Positions 47,056 through 57,224 of a stretch of DNA of 64,000 nt are shown here, one piece after another. The position numbers were made by a program, and so were the translations under genes. Every line of letters begins with the position of its first letter. Positions within the stretch are counted from its first letter, which is position 1. The notes below the pieces were generated by a model. It worked only from the letters and a program-made list of their open reading frames with translations, had not been told where the DNA came from and did no database searches. The stretch comes from Hexactinellida sp. DTS-2022 (lineage: Eukaryota > Porifera > Hexactinellida), in NCBI GenBank assembly GCA_028753945.1, contig JAPNXP010000009.1, positions 2,418,001-2,482,000 of the forward strand, in the 5' to 3' direction.

Positions 47056-48027
47056 TAACAGTGCAATAATATTCTCGCAGAATTAAATATGATCACATAA
47101 TCTGTCGTTGTTATGAAATATATAATCTTTTTTTTCAATTAGAAAATCGAAGCCTACTCGATCTCACAAGTTGAATCAATATAATTATTACAACTTGAAA
47201 TAAATGCGTTATATACCCCCCCTAAGTTAGCACTCTAATACATTTCGGGCACCAAGCACACACATAGACAAATATTTATACTAATAGATATTCCATCTCA
47301 TTAATCCATTGTTTGAATATCAGAAATCGTTCTGAAATTGATTAACTGTTTGAGTGAAATTGAATTTTCATATAGGAGAAAACTTTAATACAACTATGTA
47401 TTAGAAATCGATTTATATAGTAGCAGCTATTGAATCAAATTGAATTATTCATTTACAATATAATACTTTATTGTAACTATCTATGATATCAGAAATTGAT
47501 TTGTATACTAATAGCTATTGAATGTAAATTAATTATTCATAAATACTAGAATTCTTTATTGTGATTATAATATCAACAATAACTTTAATCGAAATAACAC
47601 TGAATCAATTGAATTATTCATAAATAGTAGATCTTCATCGAAACCACGAAATACTTGCATAATTGAATATTAATGAATTTACGATTTTAGAAAGTTAAGG
47701 GTGAATTGTGGCAACTTTGAGCCTAATTATCAGGATAATGTGGACGAATTTTAAAAATCGTGAAGAGCTATCAGTTCCAAAATAATTTTCTGAAGCTAAT
47801 GATTTGAATTTTTTTCTTGTTATTGCTTTTATTTTCTTATGGGACAAAAAAAGCTTAAAAGTCCCGTTAAAAATTTTCCCAAGTCGAAATTGAAAAATCA
47901 GGCCACGAAGTGCACATTAATCAACAACCAGACACCTATCCTGAAAATCTCAGAGCTCTAGCACTTAAGGTTTAGCCTGGGGAGGCGACACGGAGAAAAA
48001 AATATAATCCAAGGCACTAAGACCAAT

Positions 48028-48328
48028 ACTGGGCCACTATACTATAGTATAGTCGGCACAGTAAAAATCCAAGGCAGTAAGATTAGAACTGGGCCACTAT
48101 ACTATAGTATAGTCGGCACAGTAACAAAAACAAACCAAAGCACTAAGACCAATACTGGGCCACTATACTATAGTATAGTCGGCACAGTAAAAAACAAAAA
48201 CAAACCAAAGCACTAAGACCAATACTGGGCCACTATACTATAGTATAGTCGGCACAGTAAAAAACAAAAACAAACCAAAGCACTAAGACCAATACTGGGC
48301 CACTATACTATAGTATAGTCGGCACAGT
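48028..48328. repeat. 35-bp palindrome cluster J (5 units)
   Basis: Units at 48028-48062, 48088-48122, 48154-48188, 48224-48258 and 48294-48328. The last spacers are a precise repeat (aaaaacaaaaacaaacc), so the array grew by whole-unit duplication. Confidence 0.95.
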
Positions 48329-48330
48329 AA

Positions 48331-48640
48331 TAATGTAAATGATTTACAACAGTCATATGAATATATATATAAACCCTTCTCTATGGTAATGCATATTAGA
48401 ACTAGTATTATACATACATTTCAAACAATGTAGGTACACGTATGTTTCTTCATACAATCAGTAATATTATGCTACGAATTATATCATGTGATTACACACA
48501 ATAGCAGAAACCTTTCAAAAATATTTAACGTTTATTTGAAGTCTAATATCAATCAAAGGTAGATTAAATGTTCGATAGAATTAAATTTGAACAACGTTTA
48601 TGAAGTAATTAGTGAAAATCGAATCAAATACAATACTTAA
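48331..48640. other. Unclassified AT-rich sequence
   Basis: I see no gene, hairpin or bounded element. Confidence 0.4.
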
Positions 48641-48796
48641 GACACCTCTCTAAGTAGCTTAAAGTTCGGTCTTAAGATCGAACTTAAATCTTAGTGAATA
48701 CCGATCTTAGTGAATAGTACACTGAATACGACTTAAGATCGAACTTAAGACTTAAGTACTAAGATCGATCTTAAGTTCTTAGTGAATACGGCCGCA
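48641..48796. mobile_element. MITE of the GTATTCACTAAGA family, degraded
   Basis: Several overlapping palindromes (ttaagatcgaacttaa, gatcgatcttaag) end in cttagtgaatacggcc. Its end words match the element at 56000-56107. Confidence 0.55.
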
Positions 48797-48841
48797 GTTT
48801 TGCAATCATTTGAGACTAAAGTGTTTCCTTGACTTAAAAGG

Positions 48842-49421
48842 GTGAAACTTCACTTTAGAATTGACACAGAATTGACACAAACCCGAATTAAGTTAAAAAA
48901 CCCAGCAATAGTCTCTTCTTCAGGAAGGTATAAACGAATACCTGCTATAGTTGTCTCGTGGAATAGAGGAAGAACTAAAGCAACAGATTTCTTGTTATTT
49001 CCTGGGTGTAATACTGAAGAGTTTATTTTATTTGCATCACGGGGGTGTGCAGATAACATTAGGTCTCTTTAAAAAACCGCAAATCGAAAACCGCAGAACT
49101 TGGGATGAGTACTTTGGTCTACCGCAAGGGCTCTAATAACAAAGTTGAAGTAGTTCTTTAATAACATCAACATCAAAGTCTGAGTGAAAATTCCGACAGT
49201 TATTTGGTAAAATTTTGAGTACATCTAGATGTGTTAAGGAGTTTCCTTGCGGGTTAATTTATTTATGACCATTAGTCTCTTGGATATAATTTGGTAGAGG
49301 AATGGGAGATCCATCAGAACTCAGTTTAAGATGGAAGTCTGTGTGGATTGTAACACATTCCTTTACAGATGCCACACCAGAACAGATAACGAGATGGTAA
49401 GCAGTAACAAATTCTTCTCCG
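48842..49421. other. Unclassified sequence, weakly coding-like
   Basis: Short open frames overlap on both strands. I recognise none. It is not repeated in this window. Confidence 0.3.
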
Positions 49422-49639
49422 ATGAGTAGTTTCAAGTCAACATACTATGGAGCTTGTCTGAGGAATTCAACAACATCTAGGAATTGCCTAATTCTGAATT
49501 TTTCCTCGAAGATAGAAATTTCGTCTCGCTGGAAGATACGTTCTTTTGGTGGCGGACGTGATTTAGTTGGAACGCTAGCCTGGCTCTTAGGGATTGATTC
49601 AGGATGCATAGTTGGAATAGGATCTAAATGGTAATTCAA
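49160..49639 (-). pseudogene. Possible decayed coding segment, unrecognised
   Basis: On the minus strand a translation runs from about 49639 with a Pro-rich start and EEKFRIRQFLDVVEFLRQ. It goes on, past a stop at about 49448, as LLIGEEFVTAYHLVICSG and TIHTDFHLKLSSDG to near 49270, then beyond another stop. The composition looks like real protein, but I do not recognise the family. It may be a captured host exon or a transposon tail. Confidence 0.35.
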
Positions 49640-49890
49640 TCTAGTGGAATCCCGGATTTGAAAGACCCGGACTGGGAATTAAGTCCTATACTAAGGAATG
49701 GGAATGGGACTTAAGCCCTGAATTCCCGAAATTGAAATACTGTGACTAGGAATTAAGTCCTATACTAGGGAATGGGAATAGGACTTAGGTCCTGAATTGA
49801 CGAAAATGAAAGACTGCGACTGGGAATTAAATCAGGGAATCCCATTAAAATTGGGAATTCAGGGAATTAAATCGGAATTGAACCCATGTA
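49640..49890. repeat. Imperfect tandem repeat, about 95 bp, three units
   Basis: Units share ctgggaattaagtcctatac, taaggaatgggaatgggact and a gaaatgaaagact-like spacer. No coding content. Confidence 0.7.
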
Positions 49891-49903
49891 TGCGTATATA
49901 GAC

Positions 49904-49960
49904 CACCACCAAGATATAGTGCAACCAAAGGAACATGCGTCGGTACAGCTGCAATTTAGG
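49904..49960. repeat. Half hairpin (copy 21)
   Basis: Loop and one arm only (caccaccaagatatagtgca to gctgcaatttagga), isolated from any array. Confidence 0.8.
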
Positions 49961-50135
49961 ATTTTTTTGGATTGAAAATATAGAAAACATAATATATACA
50001 ATCTCTTTAACGCTATTGCATCGCTTGAGTATAGTAGATTTGTATTACAGAACAGTACGTTAAGAAGAAGGTTTATGAAGTAGAGATTTCGGTGAACATA
50101 ATCTAAATATTTCATAAGAACGGTCATTAATTCGA

Positions 50136-50168
50136 CTTCACCCCGCTTCGCGGGGCTTGTCGAATTTT
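50136..50168. repeat. GC-rich foldback
   Basis: The string ccccgcttcgcgggg lies within a longer inverted pair, ttcgac and gtcgaa. The cgcttcgcgg word also occurs at 22200-22250. Confidence 0.6.
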
Positions 50169-50241
50169 ACCATTCTTCTTCAAATCTACGCTTGGCAATG
50201 ATTGAGTATTGTTATACTCGTTTAGCTTTATTAGTTGTGAT

Positions 50242-50356
50242 CAGTGGCGGCGCTAGCCAGCAGCCACTGGTGGTGCAAAATTGCGTAACATGTGGGGTCT
50301 TCTTAAATTCAGGTGGGGCATAGGCCCCACCTGGCCCCACCCTCGCGCCGCCTCTG
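50242..50356. mobile_element. hAT MITE (115 bp), CAGTGGCGGCGCTAG family
   Basis: Ends cagtggcggcgctag and cgcgccgcctctg. A perfect 8-bp duplication, gttgtgat, lies at 50234-50241 and 50357-50364. Confidence 0.93.
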
Positions 50357-50394
50357 GTTGTGATATGTTCCAATATGATTATATACACGTACAG

Positions 50395-50525
50395 TAGATG
50401 TCGGATATAAACACACCGGTTATAAGAACATATCGGATATAAGCACACTGTGTTGGAAAACGGTTGCCATATACCCTGTATAATTAATGTCGGTTATAAG
50501 AACATGCCGGTTATAAGCACAAACG
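50395..50525. mobile_element. Possible pogo-type MITE fragment
   Basis: Words such as cggttataagaacatatcgg and cggttataagcacaaacg repeat in this stretch, which starts at a tacagtag-like end. The right border is at the Penelope-like tail. Confidence 0.4.
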
Positions 50526-50526
50526 A

Positions 50527-50884
50527 ACCCTAAATCAGCGTCCACACAACCACCGCTTTCTCAAACACCAGGCTCTTTTCCAAAGCCCGGACCTGCGTTG
50601 GCAGATCCTACTACTCCTCTCCCCCCACTTTACAACTTCAACCCGAACTTCCACCGAACCCGAGTCCCGAATGGTCGAATCACTTCGAAGGAAACACCCT
50701 ACGGTTACCATTTCCCAAGACACCGACACCTTTTACAACTCCTTCAAACCCCCGCGGCCCATGATGCACCATTATTAACCTACCTTATTATAGTGAAATT
50801 CTGATGTGCCCTAATCGAAAGATAAATTGTTGTTAGCCATCTCATTAAACTTTTCCTATTACCTATTCGAATCCTTTTCCGTAT
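50527..50884 (+). mobile_element. Penelope-like element, partial 3' copy
   Basis: It repeats the end of the endonuclease frame and the 3' untranslated region found at 55330-56180 (cagcgtccacacaaccaccg, gataaattgttgttagcc, ttcgaatccttttccgtata). It lies head-to-tail directly before the longer copy. Partial tandem copies that act like LTRs are a hallmark of Penelope-like elements. Confidence 0.75.
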
Positions 50885-52848
50885 ATACCACGTAAGTTTG
50901 CATGGCCGAGCGTTTCGCCCAAAAGCCATCGTCCTCCTACCCCTCGTCTTCTCGAGGAGGACAATCACCTCGACTCCCTCTACCCACCATGACCAAGACC
51001 TTGATCAAGACCCCAACACCGAAGCCCTCCCTCCACAAGATGCCACTCACCTTGACTGGTCCTCATCTGACACTCCTTCTCACCCATTGCTAAGGCCTCT
51101 CCAATGGATAAATCTTTATCCCATACCTCTACCCACCCCCTCGGATTCACTTCAACCGACCTGCTCAACTCCTAATGCTATCTCAACTTTGGCATCTCGT
51201 CCTCACCCTATCCCTCGCTCCACTATTTCCTTTTTAGTTGACCTAACTCTTGCCGCAGCCTACGAGACAGCTCAACTCGACATTCGGATTCCCCCCAGCT
51301 CCAGTATACCGCCCTTTCCCATGAAACCGACGCATATGGGTGCCAAGCCGCTAACTACGGCCTCATAAACCTTCTCTCTCCATTATCTAGTGATACTAGA
51401 CCTGCCCCGATCCTCAACCTCCCCTCCTTAGCCTTAGAAGCTTACCACGGGATAGCAGCGATGCTGGATCTTGACGAAAAAGCCATGAAAGATATTTTCC
51501 ACGTTCGACTTTTAGCCCCAGCTTACGAACTCACCCTCTCCTAAGCCCCCTTCCCAAAGCCCCGTTCCAAGGAGCCCACCCATACCCCCGCGATATGCAA
51601 TCGCAACCCACGACTCCGAGGCCATTCTTCAGATAGGCCGTAAACCCAAGCGTCTCCCGTCCTGAAACCACCTTCCATTGTTGCCGCTGTCTCGCTTCGG
51701 CTGCCATCCTCACCACCACTTCTGAGAAGTATACGCACGCAATAAAGTTTTGCACCAAAGGCAAAACCGCCCAACAATTCTCCGATTCTTATCTTCCCGC
51801 TCCCCTTCGACAAAATTTCTTGGACATTTTCAATGCCATAACCTGCGGCTACCCGGCCACTCCGAACGCAACTTTTGCCCACTCGCCCCTAGCCCCGATA
51901 AGCGCCAACTCTTCGCCCAATCTGCCCCAAACTCCTTGAACCCATATCAGCAGACCACATTGTCGAAATGCCTCCTCGAAGCGTGTAATGCCCACGGAGT
52001 TTGCATGAAGTTCGGCCGTCCAAGTACTATCGCCACCTCCCTCCACCACGTGCGATGCAGACCACGACCCCGAAATTGTCCCCGAGACCTCACTCCCCGT
52101 TTCCGTGACGGCTCTTGCACCCATCCCCACCATACTACCCCATCCCTCTGGCGGATGGATGAGATGCTTCGTGCAACCACCAGTCTCCCTTTTTAAGTAG
52201 GCTGGGGTATCTGACTCGCCACCACCCAGCCTCCTCCGTTTTATATTCTAAACACACTTCTGCCCACTATGCGAGCATCTTTCGAGCCCCGCTTTACGCT
52301 CACTTCAACAACACTTTGAACTATCCCCAATTCACCCGTGCAAAGTCATTCGGGAACCATTCGATTTACCCCCTCTATCCACCTTCACAGCAATCGCACC
52401 ATTGTGTTTTATGCGAACTCGCTCCCTATTAAAGTTGCCCTATAACTCCAACAATTAATGACCTTCGGAATGGCATTTCAAACCCCGGCTCCGCCCAACT
52501 CCAACCCATTCCTTACCCCTTTTCAACACCTACTCGACCTCGACCTTAATGCACCGCGACTCACTAGATACCCAGTTCCTGTTTCCCACCGCGCCACTCA
52601 TAGAACCTTTGCTTCTTACCAATCATCTTTCCGCAAATACATCTCCCAGTATCAATTACGTATCCTTAACACCGACCGCAGTGCACTCCTCCTGGTATTA
52701 TTCCACTACGACCAAACTCCGCAGGTTACTCTTCACCTTTGACAACAATCTCAAAGCCTCAACCACCGATGACCGACCTCCAACATTCTATTTCAAGGTG
52801 AAAACACATAAGACCTCCTTCCCCTCCTCCCACACGCCTTACACCAAT

Positions 52849-53269
52849 CAAGGGTGGGGTTGGTTAACCGATCTGAGGCTACGATTACAATTCGATTTCT
52901 CGCCACCGTTAACCGGTTAACCGCCCATCCTTCTCAATATAATAAATCCTTTATAAAAATTTGATTACACTACAGAATAAGACTCAGTTGTATAAAATAT
53001 AACCGCATAATTATATTAACTGATACGTTTCGTACTTTAGGTAAATTTAAATCAATGTTGTCTAAGAAAATTTATTAAGTGGTGATGAGAAATTGATTTA
53101 GGACTAACATATTCTGATAAAATTCAAAAAAGATTTATAATTTATACATTAATTTCCCAATAATTCTGCTGATATTCAACAGACCGGTTAACTGGTTAAT
53201 AAAATCTCTAACCGTTAACCGATGTTAGCAACGGTTAACCGGTTAGCCGGTTAACCGATTCCAGCCTTG
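52849..53269. mobile_element. hAT-like MITE (421 bp) inside the RT region
   Basis: Ends caagggtggggttggttaac and ggttaaccgattccagccttg-type (imperfect inverses). Flanks duplicate caccaat at 52842-52848 and 53270-53276. It falls between FYFKVKTHKT and the RPIANHSS block of the reverse transcriptase. A second copy begins at 63833. Confidence 0.85.
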
Positions 53270-53450
53270 CACCAATATACTAAATTTTGACCCCTACGCC
53301 ATCTTTCCCTATGTCCGCCCGATCGCAAACCATTCATCTTCAATTACCACCCTAGCTTCTAATGTTTACGACCACTCCTCTCTCCTATAATCGCCCAACA
53401 CCCAATGCTATCCGATGATGTGCATTCAGCTATAACCCAGTTATCAATCT

Positions 53451-53727
53451 ATGGACCCCCCGGCAGTTTTTCATTACGACATCTCAAAATTCTATCCCTC
53501 AATCCCACACACCTTAGCCATCGAGGCTTTCGAACATTATTACCCTAACAACCCCGATGAACTTGAGATCCTTAAAACCATTCTCTCCTACAACTTCTTA
53601 GTCTCCGGAGACCTTTATTATCATATGGGATCAACTGGAATCCCTATGGGCCTCCCACTTGCTCCTGGGATCGCACGAATAGTGACAGCCTTCCAACTCG
53701 ACACCCGCCTCAACATTCATCCACCAG
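53451..53727 (+). pseudogene. Reverse transcriptase core, first part
   Basis: The frame shows FHYDISKFYPSIPH (catalytic motif A), then SYNFLVSGDLYYH and STGIPMGLPLAPGIARI, the motif B region. The Penelope-like equivalents are DVKSLYTNIP and GSPLSP. It is cut by the MITE at 53728 and continues at 54602. Confidence 0.75.
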
Positions 53728-53963
53728 CAGAGTTGTGGATTTGATTGATATTTCATTCAAATCCAAATCAAATCAAATCAAATCAAATCCATCCAAATCA
53801 AATCCAAATCCAAATCCAATTCAATCCAAATCAAATCCATCCAAATCAAATCAAATACAAATCAAATCCATCCAAATCAAATCCAAATCAAATCCAAAAT
53901 TCCAAATACTACAGCGATAATTAATTGAGATGCGTACTTAGTTAGATATAATATAATATAATA

Positions 53964-54132
53964 CAGTGGAGCCTCCCATAACGGACACTCCAAATAGCGG
54001 ACAACCTCTAAATAACGGACAACCCTCGTGGCACGGATTTATTTATTTAGCATATGTCTAATAGAAAAGCAACCTCTAAATAACGGACAACGGTTCCGGT
54101 CCCAAGGTGTCCGTTGTTCAGAGGCTCTACTG
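53964..54132. mobile_element. Tigger/pogo-like MITE (169 bp), nested
   Basis: Ends cagtggagcctcccataacg and cagaggctctactg, TA on each side. The interior repeats cctctaaataacggacaac. Confidence 0.88.
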
Positions 54133-54144
54133 TATATACTACTG

Positions 54145-54281
54145 CAGGGGCGTCGCACGGCTCTGAAAAGGCTCCGGCCCAACAGTTAAAGTGGTCCAGA
54201 CAAAGCCGGACCCTCCTATATAATATAGTACAAGAAAAGAAAAGTGGTCCGGCCAAAGCCGGACCGCGTACTACGCCTGTG
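54145..54281. mobile_element. hAT-like MITE (about 137 bp), nested
   Basis: Left end caggggcgtcgcacgg, right end cgtactacgcctgtg. The interior carries aaagccggacc twice. The flanking duplication is imperfect, so the borders are approximate. Confidence 0.6.
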
Positions 54282-54601
54282 TACTCTATTATACAGATAT
54301 TTATTCACGGTAATACGAACGCCAGCCAACAAAATCTGTTCGAATTACCCAAAATTCGGATTTACGAGTCTACTGTTAGTGTAATATCATCAATATCATA
54401 TGTATTACATATTGTATAGTAGGTAAATAAAATTTTATAAAGGATTTGACTTAAACATTAAATCAAATCCAAATCAAATCAAATAATAGTCAATCAAATC
54501 CAAATCAAATCAAATCATTTTCCTTTCAAAATGCACCAAATCCATCCAAATCAAATCCAAATCAAATCAAATCAAATCAAATCCACAACTCTGTCCACCA
54601 G

Positions 54602-54960
54602 TAGCCCTCTCCCTCTATTTTGATAACCTACACACTACCCATGACCCAGAAACGATCCTTGCCCCTTTCACCCTTTTACCCGAAGAACATAACAACCTAC
54701 AAGACGCTGGCTACCATTCAGAAACTAAGAGAGTTCTGCCCCAACCCCTACCAACTACGAACACCAATCCCCATTCACCCACATTCTTACCACCCACACC
54801 GCCGAATGGTCGCCAAATCTTACCATTCTACCGTCCATCGTCTCTCCGCATTTTGTAGCGACCCCAACCTCGCTCTATATTCGGCGCTCTCACGATTCCT
54901 GGGAAATTTGCGCCTACAGGTTGAGATCCCGCGGATATAATCTCAGAATTAGCCCTTCTC
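54602..54960 (+). pseudogene. Reverse transcriptase core, second part with YFDN
   Basis: Directly after the MITE the reading gives ALSLYFDNLHTTHDP, the place of the YxDD box (motif C), then NNLQDAGYHSE. The first acid is present; Asn stands for the second. The minus-strand copy has the same residues. Confidence 0.7.
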
Positions 54961-55119
54961 TGCTATTTCCCAATCAAAACCGACAAACTTCCTCCATCAG
55001 ATTTAGATACGCTTAATTACGCCTATTCTTCTACTCGCCCCACGACGACTAACCAACTCCAGCCTTATACAATTCGCCGTTTTCGCCTCGTTCCCATAAT
55101 TCCCATGGCACCTATTAAG

Positions 55120-55563
55120 TCCCTTCTATCCTACTTAAACCCATCCGCCATCTCTCAATTTACGTCATGTCCCGATCGCTGCGAAGTATGCGAATCATAC
55201 CACCTTTTCTACGACACCATTCTCCACCACCCCATAATTACATGCATGATGTATAGATGCGTCTACGCAATTTTTGCCCCCAACCAACCATGGTATACAT
55301 TGGCCAAACAGGAGCTACTTCACGAACTCTCAATCAACGCCCACACAACCACCGCTTCTTAAAATACCAGGCGCTCTGCCAAACCCCGGATCTACGTTGG
55401 CAGATCCTCCTACTTCTATCCCCCCACTTTACAACCTCAACACGACAGAACCCGAGACCCGAATGGTCGATTACCTCCGAAGGAAACATCCCACGGTCAT
55501 CTTCTCTCAAGATACCGACACCTTCTACCTCTCCTTCAAACTCCCGCGGACTTTGCGCCCATA
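55120..55563 (+). pseudogene. GIY-YIG endonuclease domain of the Penelope-like element
   Basis: A cysteine cluster (FTSCPDRCEVCESY) precedes the domain. Then comes CVYAIF, and in another frame VYIGQTGATSRTLNQR, the YIG part with its following Arg. The end is PHFTTSTR and related sequence. GIY-YIG nucleases nick DNA to start reverse transcription in this group. Confidence 0.7.
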
Positions 55564-55580
55564 GTGAACTTTCCTTAACC

Positions 55581-55954
55581 CAGGGGCGTAACTAGAGCGT
55601 TGGCCAGGGGGGGCCAGAAAAAAAGACGATTTTTAGTAGTATAAAACCTGATGTAAAATTTGTATTTTATAGTAGTATAAAATCTGTAATACGCTGTATT
55701 TTATATTACCGGGCGACCGAAAAAGGTTTTAACCCTCGGCTGGCTTGGGGTAAAAGGTATAAATAGAAAAACCCCACTTTCACTTTCAATTGAAATTCAA
55801 TTAACTTTCAGTTTCAATTTTACATTCCTAGCCAGACGAGGGTTAAAAAGCAGTTGTTACCCGACAAATCCGATCCCAAGGGATTTCTGTTAAACTTAAG
55901 TGAGTAAATCATAAATCTGGCCCTCCCGTCCCCCCCCCCCCAGTTACGCCCCTG
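55581..55954. mobile_element. hAT MITE (374 bp)
   Basis: Inverted ends caggggcgtaact and agttacgcccctg. A perfect 8-bp duplication, ccttaacc, lies at 55573-55580 and 55955-55962. It sits in the 3' region of the Penelope-like element; the partial copy near 50770 lacks it. Confidence 0.94.
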
Positions 55955-55999
55955 CCTTAACCTCGAGTCAAGTCTCCGAAAATTATTAGCCTACCTTAT

Positions 56000-56107
56000 T
56001 ATCGTATTCACTAAGATTTAAGTGTGTACTTAAGTACATACTTAAGTACAAAACTTAAGTATATACTTAGTACTTAAGTACTAAGTAATCTTAGTGAATA
56101 CGGGCCC
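56000..56107. mobile_element. Harbinger-like MITE, GTATTCACTAAGA family
   Basis: Inverted ends cgtattcactaagat and atcttagtgaatacg with gggccc outside on the right. The centre is a set of acttaagta palindromes. The partial Penelope-like copy at 50779-50815 reads across this point without it. Confidence 0.75.
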
Positions 56108-56182
56108 TGATGTCCTTAATCGAAAGATAAATTGTTGTTAGCCATCTCATTAAATTTTTCCAATTACCTATTCGAATCCTTT

Positions 56183-56213
56183 TCCGTATATATATATATA
56201 TATATATATATAT
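56183..56213. repeat. TA microsatellite at the Penelope-like 3' end
   Basis: About 15 TA units directly after ttccgtata, the end of the shared 3' region. Confidence 0.85.
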
Positions 56214-56820
56214 GCAAAGATCGGATTTAGTAGGAATATTTTAATAATATGCAATAGTAAAACAACTTTCGTATAGGACACATCAGATGTAACTTATAAC
56301 AGGGACTTCTTTAATATAGGGACTGTAAACTTCGTTTTACGGTAAAATTAGCGTAGACCTAAAACAGTATTGTTACTTATTGATATCCCGTAATACGCTA
56401 ATGCTAGACACAGGTAATGTATCATTGTCGTATAGGAAATCATATTTTGGGAGTCCAACGGTCATATTGGTTTATCGAAAATATTTGTGGAATGTAAGTT
56501 ATGCGATGTTCACACCTTTCCATATATGGTAATATTGTTAAAATCTCGAGATTAGTTAACTTAATCCATATGAAATTTATTATTGGCGAATGGGAAATGG
56601 GAATTCATATTTAGGGACTCAGTAGATCACATTGGTTTACCTAAGGCGTTTCCCTTAGCCTATATTATTATTTTGGCACTCTCCACAGCCACCACAGGAG
56701 GATTGCCCCGACCCTGTTTTGTAGTTTAGCTAATTCTTACCTATCAGATATCTGTCATTATGTTATTTATTAAAAAATCTTGATAAGTTTCTTTCAAATC
56801 TATTCCTTTTTATTCTGACA
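56214..56820. other. Unclassified AT-rich sequence
   Basis: No gene or bounded element was seen. It may be the original flank of the Penelope-like insertion. Confidence 0.4.
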
Positions 56821-57188
56821 ACCTTATTATAGGAAATTAACGCGCCATGTAATTAACGCTCCATGAAATTAACGCGAATTGGAGCTGAACATTTTCAAAT
56901 ACATGAAATTAACGCGAATAAATTTTATAAAAAATTTCAGGATTATTAATCTCCTGATTTAATTCTATTATTGTGCCCAAATAGGCTTCCAATCTACTTG
57001 ATAGACATGTTATATCCTTTCAAACTAGTTGCAGATCTGAAAACATGTAGCTCGGAAGTTTGTCCATCCATTGTATAATTTTGCTAAATATCAGGAAATT
57101 AAGGTCATGGAAATTAACGCGAAGGAAATTAACGCGATTTGGAGAATTTCGCGTTAATTTCATGGCGCGTTAATTTCCTAAATAAGGT
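56821..57188. mobile_element. MITE with gaaattaacgcg repeats (368 bp)
   Basis: Imperfect inverted ends accttattataggaaatta and taatttcctaaataaggt. The word gaaattaacgcg recurs about seven times, in both senses. Superfamily not assigned. Confidence 0.7.
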
Positions 57189-57224
57189 AATCCTAATGAT
57201 AATTATAAATAAATTCAGAGTATG

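Larger units (their letters stand above)
39960..48330. repeat. Modular repeat array, second subfamily
   Basis: Monomers begin near aaatgcgttataaac (about 40170, 42045, 43475, 44990, 47205, with a partial one at 46285). They continue with ctctaatacatttcgggcac, a run of aattgaattattcat words, then ggtgaattgtggcaacttt and agctaaaagtcccg. They end in the left-arm signature cccaggtgcacatc or its variant gccacgaagtgcacatt, followed by hairpin or palindromes. The right arms are shared with family 1, so the two are subfamilies of one repeat. A recurrent 66-codon frame starting MKSYQ is a by-product of the repeat. The segment at 40920-41600 is repeated at 45720-46290. Confidence 0.85.
53728..54593. 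mobile_element. hAT MITE with ATCAA-repeat arms (866 bp)
   Basis: Inverted ends cagagttgtggatttgatt and aatccacaactctg. A perfect 8-bp duplication, tccaccag, lies at 53720-53727 and 54594-54601. The arms are long runs of aatcaaatcc words. Two smaller MITEs are nested inside it. Confidence 0.93.
50885..56180 (+). mobile_element. Penelope-like retroelement (RT plus GIY-YIG), broken
   Basis: In order: an N-terminal region rich in Ser/Pro, a Cys/His segment (GYPGHSERNFCPLAP near 51850), and a second one (FCPLCEHL near 52260). Next come a linker with FQTPAPP, the reverse transcriptase, and a C-terminal GIY-YIG endonuclease. Codon use and composition (C-rich) differ from the flanks. It is interrupted by at least three independent MITE groups, and several stops and frame changes are present, so it is dead. 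Live Penelope-like elements copy RNA at a nick made by their endonuclease. Confidence 0.75.

Noticed and set aside
48842-49072. 76-codon frame as a gene
   Set aside because: It is matched by an equally long frame on the other strand, has no recognised domain, and lies in transposon debris.
50535-52180. Minus-strand frames over the Penelope-like element
   Set aside because: The plus strand carries the recognisable Cys/His, RT and nuclease motifs; the minus frames arise from its C-rich composition.
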